From contig CALGLV010000009.1 of the NCBI GenBank assembly GCA_937958985.1, forward strand, positions 1 through 64,000: a DNA stretch of 64,000 nt. Direction: 5' to 3'. Each line of letters starts with the position of its first letter. Within the stretch, counting starts at the first letter, position 1. Positions 1 through 7,574 of the stretch are shown here, in pieces. A program made the translations under genes and the position numbers. A model generated the notes under the pieces. The model had not been told where the DNA came from. It did no database searches and worked only from the letters and a program-made list of their open reading frames with translations. Source of the DNA: an uncultured Aquimarina sp. (GTDB taxonomy: Bacteria; Bacteroidota; Bacteroidia; Flavobacteriales; Flavobacteriaceae).

Positions 1-354
1 CGAGGAAGCTCGGAAAGTTTTTGGGTAATTACAGCAACGACCAAAGAACACAAACTTTCAAAAGATGTGTTTACTGCAGCTAAAAGTAATGCTACCGTAG
101 TAATTTTAATGGGAATGCATAAGTTGAACCAAATTGTAACCGCTTTTGTGGACCAGGGTAAGGATCATATTCCGGTAGCGATTATTCAAAATGGCTCGAG
201 GGTAAATGAAAGTGTAGGTATTGGTACAATTAGTACTATTGAAGCTGTGGTTAAAAAACAAGAATTATCATCGCCTGCAATTATTGTAATTGGTGAAGTG
301 GTAAAGCATAGAACACAGCTTTTGGAAATGCAACAAAAGTTAAATGAAGTATAA
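1..354 (+). CDS. cobA: uroporphyrinogen-III C-methyltransferase (SUMT), C-terminal part
   Basis: The reading frame is open from the first base, so the gene begins upstream of the window and the internal GTG is not its start. The visible 117 residues match the C-terminal half of SUMT: the segment VILMGMHKL, the IQNGSR turn and the closing SPAIIVIGEVV strand are characteristic of the second lobe that binds S-adenosylmethionine. SUMT methylates uroporphyrinogen III to precorrin-2, the first step to siroheme. The next gene supplies the remaining siroheme activities, which fits one pathway operon. Confidence is high on family; the N-terminal catalytic half is not visible. Confidence 0.9.
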   Translation, partial: RGSSESFWVITATTKEHKLSKDVFTAAKSNATVVILMGMHKLNQIVTAFVDQGKDHIPVAIIQNGSRVNESVGIGTISTIEAVVKKQELSSPAIIVIGEVVKHRTQLLEMQQKLNEV

Positions 355-364
355 ATGTAGTATT

Positions 365-429
365 CGGCTATCGGCAATCAGGCATCAGTAGTAATTTTGC
401 TGAAACTTGATACCTGAAATCTGACAGCT
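365..429. repeat. inverted repeat built of degenerate heptamers
   Basis: Two 28-base arms are separated by 9 bases. The left arm reads as four heptamers (cggctat, cggcaat, caggcat, cagtagt) and the right arm as four heptamers in inverse orientation (gaaactt, gatacct, gaaatct, gacagct). The arms pair imperfectly, with several G-U wobbles in RNA. There is no T-run and it lies between two genes of the same operon, so it does not look like a standard terminator. A second, differently worded heptamer inverted repeat lies further along the same operon. Confidence 0.6.
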
Positions 430-436
430 TTTAAAT

Positions 437-1021
437 ATGGAAAGAAATAATTTATATCCCGTTTTTCTGAAGGTTAAAAACCTAAACGTACTTATTGTAG
501 GTGGGGGTAATGTGGCCGAGGAGAAATTACATTTCTTAACCAAATCGAGCCCCGACGCGAAGGTATTGATGGTAGCACCCATGTTTAGAGAAGCAACGAT
601 TGCTTTAGCAAATAGGTTTTGTGCTACTATGGTAACAGATGTATACCACGAAAAATATTTAGAAGGAAGACATATAGTAATTGCTACAACTGAAAAGCCA
701 GAAGTAAACGTTCAGGTTTGGAAAGATTGTAGAGCGCAAGCAAAGCTTGTAAATGTTGCCGATAACCCACCATATTGTGATTTTTATATGGGTGGTATTG
801 TAACGAAAGGAAATGTAAAAGTAGCGATTTCGACTAACGGAAAATCGCCTACTACCGCCAAACGTTTACGACAATTTTTTGAGGAAGTAATTCCAGAAAA
901 TGTAGACGATTTGGTTAAGAATTTAAATGAATTTAGAAAAACCATTAAAGGTGATTTTGAAGAGAAAGTAGAAACCCTCAACGAATTTACCAAAGGATTA
1001 ATAGCAAAAAAAGAGAAGTAA
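437..1021 (+). CDS. precorrin-2 dehydrogenase / sirohydrochlorin ferrochelatase (Met8/CysG N-terminal type)
   Basis: This 194-residue protein matches the stand-alone Met8p/CysG-N family. It starts with a short strand and the NAD-binding loop VGGGNVAEEK, followed by the NVADNPPYCDFY region and the central ISTNGKSPTTAKRLR helix typical of the dimerisation domain. In the family it oxidises precorrin-2 with NAD+ and inserts iron to make siroheme, the cofactor of sulfite and nitrite reductases. It follows SUMT, and its TAA stop overlaps the ATG of the next gene by one base, which suggests translational coupling to the reductase. I rely on family knowledge for the chelatase role. Confidence 0.88.
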   Translation: MERNNLYPVFLKVKNLNVLIVGGGNVAEEKLHFLTKSSPDAKVLMVAPMFREATIALANRFCATMVTDVYHEKYLEGRHIVIATTEKPEVNVQVWKDCRAQAKLVNVADNPPYCDFYMGGIVTKGNVKVAISTNGKSPTTAKRLRQFFEEVIPENVDDLVKNLNEFRKTIKGDFEEKVETLNEFTKGLIAKKEK

Positions 1022-2076
1022 TGATAGAAACTGATATCTTAATTATTGGAGCAGGACCGACAGGATTGTTTACTGTTTTTGAAGCAGGACTATTAAAGTT
1101 GAAATGCCATTTAATTGATGCATTACCACAACCAGGAGGTCAATGTTCTGAGATATATCCTAAGAAACCTATTTATGATATACCGGCTTATCCAGAAATT
1201 TTAGCTGGAGATTTAACGGATAACTTAATGGAACAAATTAAACAATTTGAGCCAGGTTTTACATTAGGAGAACGTGCTGATACTATTGAAAAACAAGAAG
1301 ATGGATCGTTTGTTGTTACCACTAATAAAGGAACAAAACATAAAGCGCCGGTAGTTGCTATTGCTGGTGGTTTAGGTAGTTTTGAACCAAGAAAACCACC
1401 TATTCCTAATATTGTAAACTTTGAGGATAAAGGTGTTGAATACATGATTAGAGAACCAGAACTTTACAGAGATAAAGATGTGGTAATTGCTGGTGGTGGA
1501 GATTCAGCCTTGGACTGGTCAATATTTTTAACAGATGTTGCTAAGTCGGTAACTTTAGTACACCGTCGTAACGAGTTTAGAGGAGCTTTGGATTCTGTAG
1601 AAAAAGTACAAGAGCTTAAAGATTCAGGGAAAATTAATTTAATTACTCCTGCAGAAATTAAAGCAATTGAGGGAGAAGATCATATTACGGGTGTTGAGAT
1701 CACTAAGAAAGGTGAAGACCCTTATATTTTAAAAACCGATCACTTTATTCCGTTATTTGGATTGTCGCCTAAACTAGGACCAATTGCAAATTGGGGATTA
1801 GAAATACATAAAAATGCAATTAAAGTAAATAATGCATTGGATTATCAAACGAATATACCAGGTATTTATGCTATTGGTGATGTAAATACATATCCTGGTA
1901 AATTAAAGTTGATTTTATGTGGTTTCCACGAAGCAACGTTAATGTGTCAAAGTGCTTTTCAGTACATTTACCCCGACAAAAAGTATGTGATGAAATATAC
2001 TACGGTAGGTGGAGTAGAAGGTTTTGATGGAACTAAAAAAGAAGCTCCAAAAGCTGTTGTTAAGTCAATTGACTAA
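1021..2076 (+). CDS. ferredoxin-NADP(+) reductase, thioredoxin-reductase-like
   Basis: The 351-residue flavoprotein carries the N-terminal FAD dinucleotide motif GAGPTGLF, the GGQCSEIYPKK segment, a second dinucleotide fold at VVIAGGGDSALDW for NADPH and the C-terminal FAD motif YAIGDVN. There is no CxxC redox pair near the second fold, which separates it from thioredoxin reductase and places it with the YumC/TrxR-like ferredoxin reductases. Its start overlaps the stop of the siroheme gene, and a 2Fe-2S ferredoxin follows, so the pair probably passes NADPH electrons to a siroheme or other reductase upstream of the window. Confidence 0.88.
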   Translation: MIETDILIIGAGPTGLFTVFEAGLLKLKCHLIDALPQPGGQCSEIYPKKPIYDIPAYPEILAGDLTDNLMEQIKQFEPGFTLGERADTIEKQEDGSFVVTTNKGTKHKAPVVAIAGGLGSFEPRKPPIPNIVNFEDKGVEYMIREPELYRDKDVVIAGGGDSALDWSIFLTDVAKSVTLVHRRNEFRGALDSVEKVQELKDSGKINLITPAEIKAIEGEDHITGVEITKKGEDPYILKTDHFIPLFGLSPKLGPIANWGLEIHKNAIKVNNALDYQTNIPGIYAIGDVNTYPGKLKLILCGFHEATLMCQSAFQYIYPDKKYVMKYTTVGGVEGFDGTKKEAPKAVVKSID

Positions 2077-2092
2077 ATTAATTGTTATAACC

Positions 2093-2158
2093 ATTAGTAA
2101 TTAGCTTTTGGTATAAAACTTGAATATAAATTAATAAAGCTAATAGCTAAAAGCTATT
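2093..2158. repeat. second heptamer-type inverted repeat
   Basis: The right arm reads agctaat, agctaaa, agctatt as three consecutive heptamers at 2138-2158. The left arm (2093-2113) reads attagta, attagct, tttggta, that is, the inverse complement of the same unit with mismatches. The arms are 24 bases apart. The word is unrelated to the first repeat in this operon, but the architecture (inverted heptamer arrays in an intergenic gap) is the same. It separates the reductase from the ferredoxin gene. Confidence 0.5.
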
Positions 2159-2174
2159 TTGAGCAAAACAAGAA

Positions 2175-2492
2175 ATGTCAGACATTACAATTAAAATTAC
2201 CGATAGAGAAGGAGAAGTACATGAAGTACAAGCACCAACCGATATGGCAATGAACTTAATGGAAGTTTGTAAAGCCTATGAATTACCTGTAGAAGGAACT
2301 TGCGGGGGTATGGCTATGTGTGCATCTTGCCAGTGTTACGTAACTTCCGACACAGTATTGCCAGAAATGGGTGTTGATGAAGATTTAATGCTTGCAGAAG
2401 CTTTTTATGTAGAAGATAATTCACGCTTAGGGTGTCAATTACCAATAACACCAGAGTTAGATGGTTTAGAAGTTACTTTAGCTCCTGAGTAA
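2175..2492 (+). CDS. 2Fe-2S ferredoxin, adrenodoxin type
   Basis: A 105-residue acidic protein with the adrenodoxin-type cluster ligands Cys43, Cys49, Cys52 (C-x5-C-x2-C) and Cys87 in LGCQL. An additional Cys54 follows the third ligand. The length and the spacing fit the vertebrate/bacterial adrenodoxin group rather than plant-type ferredoxins. It lies directly after a ferredoxin-NADP reductase, so it is the likely electron acceptor and carries electrons to cytosolic reductases. The gene ends about 30 bases before a strong terminator that closes the operon. Confidence 0.9.
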   Translation: MSDITIKITDREGEVHEVQAPTDMAMNLMEVCKAYELPVEGTCGGMAMCASCQCYVTSDTVLPEMGVDEDLMLAEAFYVEDNSRLGCQLPITPELDGLEVTLAPE

Positions 2493-2520
2493 AAATACTT
2501 TATAGATTGAAAATTATAAA

Positions 2521-2546
2521 AAAAACCGCTTTTAAGCGGTTTTTTT
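2521..2546 (+). terminator. rho-independent terminator after ferredoxin
   Basis: A-rich stem AAAAACCGCTT / AAGCGGTTTTT with a tight loop, followed by a T-run. It ends the siroheme/ferredoxin operon. Confidence 0.85.
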
Positions 2547-2576
2547 ATGTTTAAATTTGTCTCTAAATTTTTAAAA

Positions 2577-4199
2577 ATGAAATCATTATTTTTTTTAGTT
2601 GGCTTTTTATATAGTTTTATTTCAATAGCTCAGATTCCTATAGTTTACAATCATTCGGCTGATGGCAAAGCTATATTTGGTAATTACCACACTTATCTTG
2701 AAAAAGAGTATAAAAATATACGTATTCCTTTAGAGTCCGAATTTGATAAGCTAGAAAAAGGCTATTACAAACTTGTAAATGATTCTAAAATAAGAAAAGC
2801 CTATATAGATTTCAATTCAAAAAAAATAACAGTAAGGGAGGATAAGGTAGAAAGCCCCAAAAAACAAAAAATAAAAATTTCAGAAGTAGAATACCTCAAA
2901 TTAGGGGTTGATTCTTTTTTTGTGATTAATAAAATTAGGGATCAGAAAATAGTATCACAAGAGCAACGATTAGTGAAGCATATTGCTTCATTTGATTCTA
3001 TAGTTTATGCTCAATGTTTTAATTATACTTATAATGGAATCCTTAAGGATAAATTTTTTATTGAAAAGAATACAAAAATAGAAAGTACTTGGGAAAGAGT
3101 AGTGCTTGAAGGAGAGCCTTTAAAGAGAAATTTTTTTATGTCAGTTGGAAAGTTAAATCGTTTTATAGATAAAAAAGAGATTACAGAGGAAGAGTTTTTA
3201 AAGTCAGTTAAAGAATTACAATACCTTAATAAGTTAAAAAATGATGAACGTTTTTATTATTCAAAAACATGGCAACCTTTAAAAAACAAAAAAGATGCTT
3301 TTTATTCTTCAAAGGTTGTAACTAAAAAAGATTCTATTTATTCGGTGGTTTACTACGATAAAAATCAAGTAAAGCTTTATGATGTTAACTATTCATCGTT
3401 TAACCCTAATATTAAGACAGGAGCCCTTAATATATATAATAATGGAGTATTGTCAGAAAAAAGAATATACTCGGATGATACTTTGAAAAGTTTAAGTAAG
3501 TATTTAAAAAATGGCGAACTTAATTTTAAGTATAACTGCTCTAAAACTAGTAAAAACAAATTATCAAAAGCTGTTTTTAGCACAATTACTACAAAAGAGG
3601 ATGAAATAATAAACTCACCAATTAATGGAGTGTTTTCTTTGAAAGAAACAGGAAATAATATTAAACATGTATTTAAGAACAATAAAATTATAAATAGTTA
3701 TTATGAGATTGACGGCAGTAAGTCTTATTTTTTTAATGATGATAAGAATGTGATAACCGATCGATTTAAAAATGGATTAATTCAATTTTTAGAATTATAT
3801 AATGGGTTTAACATAGTGAAATTTGAGAATAATTTAGAGGGGACTATCTTATTAGATATTACTACAGATCGAAAGGGAAAAGCAGTTTCTTATAAAATTT
3901 TAAATAAATTAAACAACAGATTAGATCAACTATTAGAAAATTTCTGTATAAATAAATTATCAGAGAAAGCCGATTTTAAAATAAGGTTTAAAGGCATAAA
4001 ACTAGCCGAAAAAGATGCTTATTGTCGTTTTGTAATACCAATAATATTTAGCCACAACCGGTTTCATGAAACTTTTATAAGACCGAGTAATTATTATTAT
4101 AACGATTTATTTTTTCATAATCTTTGGCAACAACAACAACAACAACAACAGTTATTTCAGCAACAACAAATTAAGTTACCAACGTTTAATACTTTTTAA
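2577..4199 (+). CDS. secreted protein with TonB-C-like and MORN-like segments and polyglutamine C-terminus
   Basis: I start the gene at the ATG that opens a clear signal peptide (MKSLFFLVGFLYSFISIAQ, 540 residues in all); an in-frame ATG 30 bases earlier sits in the T-run of the preceding terminator and is an unlikely start. The middle (about residues 270-330) has NG-containing antitoxin/MORN-like turns. Near residue 420-470 the segment GTILLDITTDRKGKAVSYKI resembles the first strands of a TonB C-terminal domain. The C-terminus holds QQQQQQQQLFQQQQ, very unusual in bacteria. The protein is Lys/Asn/Tyr-rich with no recognisable catalytic motif. I infer a periplasmic or outer-membrane location; function unknown. 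Confidence 0.6.
   Translation: MKSLFFLVGFLYSFISIAQIPIVYNHSADGKAIFGNYHTYLEKEYKNIRIPLESEFDKLEKGYYKLVNDSKIRKAYIDFNSKKITVREDKVESPKKQKIKISEVEYLKLGVDSFFVINKIRDQKIVSQEQRLVKHIASFDSIVYAQCFNYTYNGILKDKFFIEKNTKIESTWERVVLEGEPLKRNFFMSVGKLNRFIDKKEITEEEFLKSVKELQYLNKLKNDERFYYSKTWQPLKNKKDAFYSSKVVTKKDSIYSVVYYDKNQVKLYDVNYSSFNPNIKTGALNIYNNGVLSEKRIYSDDTLKSLSKYLKNGELNFKYNCSKTSKNKLSKAVFSTITTKEDEIINSPINGVFSLKETGNNIKHVFKNNKIINSYYEIDGSKSYFFNDDKNVITDRFKNGLIQFLELYNGFNIVKFENNLEGTILLDITTDRKGKAVSYKILNKLNNRLDQLLENFCINKLSEKADFKIRFKGIKLAEKDAYCRFVIPIIFSHNRFHETFIRPSNYYYNDLFFHNLWQQQQQQQQLFQQQQIKLPTFNTF
4128..4169 (+). repeat. CAA/CAG trinucleotide repeat encoding polyglutamine
   Basis: Seven CAA codons and one CAG encode eight Gln; after Leu-Phe a CAG and three CAA codons encode four more. 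The run is almost pure CAA, so its length could change by replication slippage without breaking the frame. Confidence 0.9.
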
Positions 4200-4360
4200 T
4201 AAAAGCCTTATTAACCAGTCATATTCATTTTATTTTTCTAAATCATAATTTTATATTATTAATGAATTTTTGTAGTTTTTTAAAACTGGTAATAGGAATA
4301 AAATAAATAGGATTGATACAAATTAGAATTAACTACGTAACTATAATGTTTTTTGTTTTT

Positions 4361-4387
4361 TTGTTAAATAGGAGTGCGATAAATTTG
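4361..4387 (+). promoter_or_regulatory. Bacteroidota-type promoter in the 309-base gap before the jelly-roll protein
   Basis: The gap of 4200-4508 has no gene. It holds TAAATTTG (4380-4387), a perfect TAnnTTTG -7 element, with TTG 16 bases upstream, close to the usual 17-23 spacing. A long AT-rich leader of about 110 bases then precedes the ATG. I saw no other structure in the gap. Confidence 0.5.
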
Positions 4388-4508
4388 TGTTTTCGCTTAA
4401 ATGAAAGAGTTTTTGTGTGATTTTAGCATTTTTTTTGTCTTTTTTGTTTTTTGAACTGTTTTTTATTTATATATTAACCAAAAATTAATACACTTAACAA
4501 AAACAATT

Positions 4509-5366
4509 ATGAAAAAAATTACAATCACATTATTATCCCTAATAGCAAGTGCTTCTTTTGCGCAAACTAATTTGTTTACAAATCCAAACTTTGATACTGA
4601 TATTTCTGGTTGGACAACTCAAGCTGGTTTTAGTGGTGCGGTGAATACTTTTGCTTTTGATGCAGCTAATAATGTCGATTTTCCTGGAGATACAGCTACT
4701 TCTAGTGGTTCTTTAGAAATGACGGTTTCGGTTATTTCAAATCCAGTTAATGACGGCGCTAGTTCAATAAGACAAACAATTGATTTTTCTAGTTTAATAA
4801 CACCTTCAGGGCCTACAACTTTTTCAGGAGTTATATGGGTAAGTTCAACAACACCCACAGGTGGTGTAGGGACAGTTGATAGATTAGCTATGCAAGTTTT
4901 TTCTGAAAATGGCGGTTTCCAAGGAATTGCATTTCCTTCTTTTGATATAACTGCAGACGGTACATTCCAAAGAGTAGATTTTACTTTTGATATTGATTTG
5001 GATTCAGCTCCTGCAGGATTTGATCCAGCAAACACTAGGGTTCTTTTTGCCTTCGCTGATTCTGTTGGAACTTACGGATTTGATAGAGCAACTTTGATAC
5101 AAGGAACTATTGCTGAAGCTATAGCTTTATCAGCTGATGATTTTAATAAAGATGGAGTTTCAGTTTATCCTATTCCAGCTACATCAGAAGTTAATATTCA
5201 AGGTAATGTTTCTGGAGATTCAGTAACTATTTATGATATTTCAGGTAGTCTAGTAGGATCTTCGACTATTGAAGGAGATTTCAATACAGTAGACGTTTCT
5301 ACATTAGCCAAAGGAGTTTACTTTATGCAATTAGAAAACGGTAGTGTTTTAAAATTTGTAAAATAA
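4509..5366 (+). CDS. T9SS-exported protein with CBM4/9-like jelly-roll domain
   Basis: The 285-residue protein begins with a signal peptide ending in ASASFAQ. Residues about 20-195 look like a carbohydrate-binding-module-type jelly roll: the opening LFTNPNFDTDISGW is the hallmark start of CBM4/9-like domains, and the domain is rich in Thr, Ser and Asp strands. The last 75 residues are a type IX secretion sorting domain (VYPIPATSEVNIQG, then YDISG, then LAKGVYFMQLENG). So it is exported through the outer membrane and cleaved or anchored at the surface. No catalytic domain is present. It stands alone with its own promoter and terminator, which suggests an abundant surface or released protein. 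Ligand unknown. Confidence 0.75.
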   Translation: MKKITITLLSLIASASFAQTNLFTNPNFDTDISGWTTQAGFSGAVNTFAFDAANNVDFPGDTATSSGSLEMTVSVISNPVNDGASSIRQTIDFSSLITPSGPTTFSGVIWVSSTTPTGGVGTVDRLAMQVFSENGGFQGIAFPSFDITADGTFQRVDFTFDIDLDSAPAGFDPANTRVLFAFADSVGTYGFDRATLIQGTIAEAIALSADDFNKDGVSVYPIPATSEVNIQGNVSGDSVTIYDISGSLVGSSTIEGDFNTVDVSTLAKGVYFMQLENGSVLKFVK

Positions 5367-5387
5367 TACATTTCAAAAATTATATTT

Positions 5388-5416
5388 AAAAGAGGATAAC
5401 TAGTTATCCTCTTTTT
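5388..5416 (+). terminator. rho-independent terminator
   Basis: Near-perfect palindrome AAAAGAGGATAACT / AGTTATCCTCTTTT followed by T residues, 21 bases after the stop of the T9SS protein. Confidence 0.85.
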
Positions 5417-5481
5417 TGTGCTTTAAACTTAAATAAATAGGATAAATATTTTGTTTCGTTTTATAAAGTCCGCCATTAAAT

Positions 5482-5489
5482 TATATTTG
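5482..5489 (+). promoter_or_regulatory. -7 promoter element (TATATTTG) of the phosphohexomutase gene
   Basis: A perfect TAnnTTTG element 22 bases before the ATG. No TTG lies at the ideal upstream distance, so only the -7 half is supported. Confidence 0.45.
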
Positions 5490-5511
5490 TAATACAAAAC
5501 ACAAACTATTA

Positions 5512-6900
5512 ATGACACTAATAAAATCCATTTCAGGAATACGCGGTACCATAGGAGGTACTGTAGGAGATAACCTTACACCTATTGATGCCGTAAAATT
5601 TGCTTCGGCATACGGTACTTTTATAAAAAATACTACGAATAGTAAGTCCCCCACGGTAGTGGTAGGGCGCGATGCTCGTATATCGGGAAGTATGATATCT
5701 CAACTGGTTATTAATAGTCTTATTGGTTTGGGTATTGATGTTATAGACCTGGGTTTGTCGACTACGCCTACTGTAGAGATAGCAGTACCGTTAGAAAAAG
5801 CCGATGGAGGCATTATTTTAACCGCCAGCCATAATCCAAAACAATGGAATGCTTTAAAGTTGCTAAATAATAAAGGAGAGTTTTTAGATGCTGCTGCAGG
5901 AGCAGAAATTTTAAACATTGCAGAAAACGACGGATATTTATTTAGCGATGTAGATAATTTAGGATCGATTTCAGTAGATGACACTTATATAGATAAACAT
6001 ATAAACGCTGTTTTAAATTTAAAATTGGTAGATGCAGAAAAAGTAAGGCAAGCTAATTTTAAGGTGGTTGTTGATGCTGTAAATTCAACAGGAGGAATTA
6101 CGATACCTCAATTACTTAGAAAAATGGGAGTGGAAGTTGTAGAGTTGTATTGTGAGCCTACAGGTCATTTTCCCCATAACCCAGAGCCTTTGAAGGAACA
6201 TTTAGGAGATTTAGCAGCTAAGGTAGTAGAAACTAAAGCAGATTTAGGGCTTACAGTAGATCCTGATGTGGACCGTTTGGCTTTTATGTCGGAAGATGGT
6301 GAAATGTTTGGAGAAGAGTATACGTTAGTAGCATGTGCAGATTATGTGTTAGGTAAAACCCCTGGTAATACGGTTTCTAACCTGTCTTCTAGTAGGGCTT
6401 TACGCGATGTAACAGAAAAGCATGGGGGCACTTATACCGCATCAAATGTAGGTGAGGTAAATGTAGTCGCTACTATGAAGGCTACGAATACAGTAATTGG
6501 AGGCGAAGGTAATGGAGGTATTATTTACCCAGAATCTCATTACGGAAGAGATTCATTGGTTGGTGTGGCTTTATTCTTAACCCATTTAGCAGAAAAAAAA
6601 TGTACTGTTAGTGAATTAAGAGCTTCTTATCCGTCCTACTTTATGAGTAAGAATAAAATTACTTTAACACCAGGATTGGATGTAGATGGTATTTTGAGCG
6701 CTATGGCCAAAAAGTATGTAAACGAAGATGTAACAACAACCGACGGTGTAAAAATTGATTTTGCAGCAAGTTGGGTGCATTTAAGGAAAAGTAATACCGA
6801 GCCAATAATACGAATTTATACCGAAGCTAAATCTCAAGCAGCAGCAGATAATTTAGCTTTGCAAACAATAGCTGAAATTAAAAAGATAGCGGGTTTGTAG
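5512..6900 (+). CDS. glmM: phosphoglucosamine mutase / phosphohexomutase
   Basis: The 462-residue protein has all four hallmarks of the alpha-D-phosphohexomutase family in order: the phosphoserine loop TASHNP (Ser106), the Mg2+-binding loop DPDVDR (around residue 247), the sugar-binding segment GEGNGGIIYPE and the phosphate-binding loop RKSNTEPIIRIY near the C-terminus. GlmM converts glucosamine-6-phosphate to glucosamine-1-phosphate on the way to UDP-GlcNAc, peptidoglycan and lipid A. Sequence alone does not exclude a phosphomannomutase or phosphoglucomutase specificity. Single-gene transcription unit between two terminators. Confidence 0.8.
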   Translation: MTLIKSISGIRGTIGGTVGDNLTPIDAVKFASAYGTFIKNTTNSKSPTVVVGRDARISGSMISQLVINSLIGLGIDVIDLGLSTTPTVEIAVPLEKADGGIILTASHNPKQWNALKLLNNKGEFLDAAAGAEILNIAENDGYLFSDVDNLGSISVDDTYIDKHINAVLNLKLVDAEKVRQANFKVVVDAVNSTGGITIPQLLRKMGVEVVELYCEPTGHFPHNPEPLKEHLGDLAAKVVETKADLGLTVDPDVDRLAFMSEDGEMFGEEYTLVACADYVLGKTPGNTVSNLSSSRALRDVTEKHGGTYTASNVGEVNVVATMKATNTVIGGEGNGGIIYPESHYGRDSLVGVALFLTHLAEKKCTVSELRASYPSYFMSKNKITLTPGLDVDGILSAMAKKYVNEDVTTTDGVKIDFAASWVHLRKSNTEPIIRIYTEAKSQAAADNLALQTIAEIKKIAGL

Positions 6901-6914
6901 CTTTCTGTTAAATC

Positions 6915-6962
6915 AAAACAACAAAGCCCTACTAAATATATTTAGTAGGGCTTTGTTGTTTT
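6915..6962. terminator. bidirectional terminator, 24-bp perfect palindrome
   Basis: A 48-base sequence equal to its own reverse complement, A-rich at one end and T-rich at the other. It sits between the convergent phosphohexomutase gene and the minus-strand membrane protein, and can act in both directions. Confidence 0.85.
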
Positions 6963-7046
6963 GAAACGCTTACTAATTAAGACTAAATATTTTTAGTTTT
7001 ACGTATAAAAAAACAATGCAAATCAACCATTATTTCATCTAAAAAA

Positions 7047-7547
7047 CTACTCGATATTAGGTTGCGTATTCATCACCTCTTTGATTATACTTGATATTTT
7101 GTACTTTATAGTCTGTCGTCCCAAAATTATAATAAATCCGAAAAGGGCAAGACCAAATACGATAAATCCAATTTTCCCATTTATGCTTGAACTAAGAAGA
7201 CCTATTAAACAAGAAAATAAAAAAGTTAGAGCGGCTAAAGAAATAAGTGGTATCAGATTTATATGACTATTTAACTCAATCTTCTCTTCATGTGTCTTCT
7301 TAAATTCGAAAAAACCTTGTCTAAAGACTTTCATTCCTTCTATTCCGTTTTTACCTGAATGTGTGGTATATTTAGGAGAATAATTAAAATTAATACTATC
7401 ATTCTTTCCCTCAGTCCAATAGTTTCGTTTTTGAAGTACGATTTGAGTTGAAGAGATTAATCTTTGCGAATCAATTTCAAAACTTTTTAAAATATCAATT
7501 TTTTTACTCTGACTCAGTTTAAAAATAAAACCGTTGTTATTTTCCAT
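7047..7547 (-). CDS. hypothetical membrane protein with two transmembrane helices
   Basis: The 166-residue protein has a polar N-terminal half (about 95 residues, rich in Ser, Asn and Lys, with no signal peptide), then a hairpin of two hydrophobic helices (about 96-118 and 123-146) and a short basic tail, so both ends probably face the cytoplasm. I recognise no family. It is the last gene of a probable minus-strand operon, 27 bases after the amino-acid symporter gene, and is followed by the bidirectional terminator. Its role may be linked to membrane transport, but nothing in the sequence proves this. Confidence 0.6.
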   Translation of the reverse strand: MENNNGFIFKLSQSKKIDILKSFEIDSQRLISSTQIVLQKRNYWTEGKNDSINFNYSPKYTTHSGKNGIEGMKVFRQGFFEFKKTHEEKIELNSHINLIPLISLAALTFLFSCLIGLLSSSINGKIGFIVFGLALFGFIIILGRQTIKYKISSIIKEVMNTQPNIE

Positions 7548-7574
7548 GGGAAGTATATTTTTTATGTAAGCTTA

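Noticed and set aside
2547-2576. In-frame ATG 30 bases before the signal peptide of the polyQ protein
   Set aside because: It lies in the T-run of the terminator of the preceding operon and adds a polar stretch before a good signal peptide; the later ATG is a better start.
4619-5035. 138-codon open frame on the minus strand of the jelly-roll gene
   Set aside because: It is the antisense of a clear T9SS protein, with no family features.
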